Source of the DNA: Candidatus Aenigmatarchaeota archaeon
Lineage (GTDB): Archaea; Aenigmatarchaeota; Aenigmatarchaeia; DAOWOJ01
DNA: 5,420 nucleotides
NCBI GenBank assembly: GCA_030642125.1
Contig: DAOWOJ010000033.1
Location: 1 to 5,420, forward strand
Direction: 5' to 3'
This document shows positions 5,391 through 5,420 of this stretch, in pieces. Positions within the stretch are counted from its first letter, which is position 1; every line of letters starts with the position of its first letter. The notes below the pieces were generated by a model. The model did no database searches. It was not told where the DNA came from and saw only the letters and a program-made list of their open reading frames with translations. A program made the translations under genes and the position numbers.

Positions 5391-5420
5391 ATGAGATATA
5401 TTTCATATCTACTAATTTTA
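5391..5420 (+). CDS. Start of a divergently transcribed gene (partial, leaderless)
   Basis: An ATG at 5391 opens ten codons, MRYISYLLIL, that run off the window. It is supported mainly by the TATA element centred 27 bases upstream, ideal for a leaderless transcript, and by its position divergent from pyrG. One positive residue followed by a hydrophobic run suggests a signal peptide or N-terminal membrane helix, though ten residues cannot decide this. The family is unknown. Confidence 0.45.
   Translation, partial: MRYISYLLIL

Noticed and set aside
1..5420. Mobile element, CRISPR array, toxin-antitoxin or defence system
   Set aside because: No transposase or integrase, no regularly spaced repeats, no flanking direct or inverted repeats and no defence-type motifs; nearly all of the window is explained by ordinary genes and one ncRNA.

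Overview
The window is a very AT-rich stretch of archaeal chromosome. Four features carry the archaeal call: a Dph2-type diphthamide enzyme next to RNA polymerase subunit RpoL (Rpb11-like), a 7S (SRP) RNA with an archaeal/eukaryotic-type Alu-domain motif, BRE+TATA-type promoters (one set about 27 bases ahead of a start codon, the leaderless spacing), and a GGTGAT ribosome binding site matching the archaeal 16S 3' end. The SRP RNA is only about 39% GC by hand count, which points to a mesophile. The lineage cannot be fixed from this sequence; a low-GC euryarchaeal-type genome fits, and other AT-rich archaea are possible.

Left part (1-2152, + strand): a tight operon. It opens with the last 27 codons of an unidentified gene, then a rhomboid intramembrane serine protease, an 87-residue two-helix membrane protein overlapping it by 14 bases, dph2 (first step of diphthamide synthesis on elongation factor 2) and rpoL. 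Gaps are 14, -14, 8 and 2 bases, so one transcript is likely. It joins membrane proteolysis with two core information-processing genes.

Middle (2153-2648): no long gene, but densely used. It holds a possible 38-codon minus-strand ORF, an AT-rich promoter region that may fire both ways, and a structured RNA at about 2338-2610 that I identify as SRP RNA. Its SRP54-binding hairpin is almost canonical, its ends pair over 9 bp, and its Alu-domain hairpin carries UGUAA.

Right part (2649-5420): a DUF362 protein on the + strand, starting 38 bases after the SRP RNA and ending in a T8 tract. It converges on pyrG (CTP synthase, complete, minus strand). Beyond pyrG is a shared divergent promoter region and the first ten codons of a leaderless + strand gene that runs out of the window.

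I see no mobile element, CRISPR array, tRNA or defence system. The points most worth a second look are the sequence-divergent SRP RNA, the rhomboid plus small membrane protein pair, an RpoL lacking the usual HPL motif, and the small ORF facing away from the SRP RNA.
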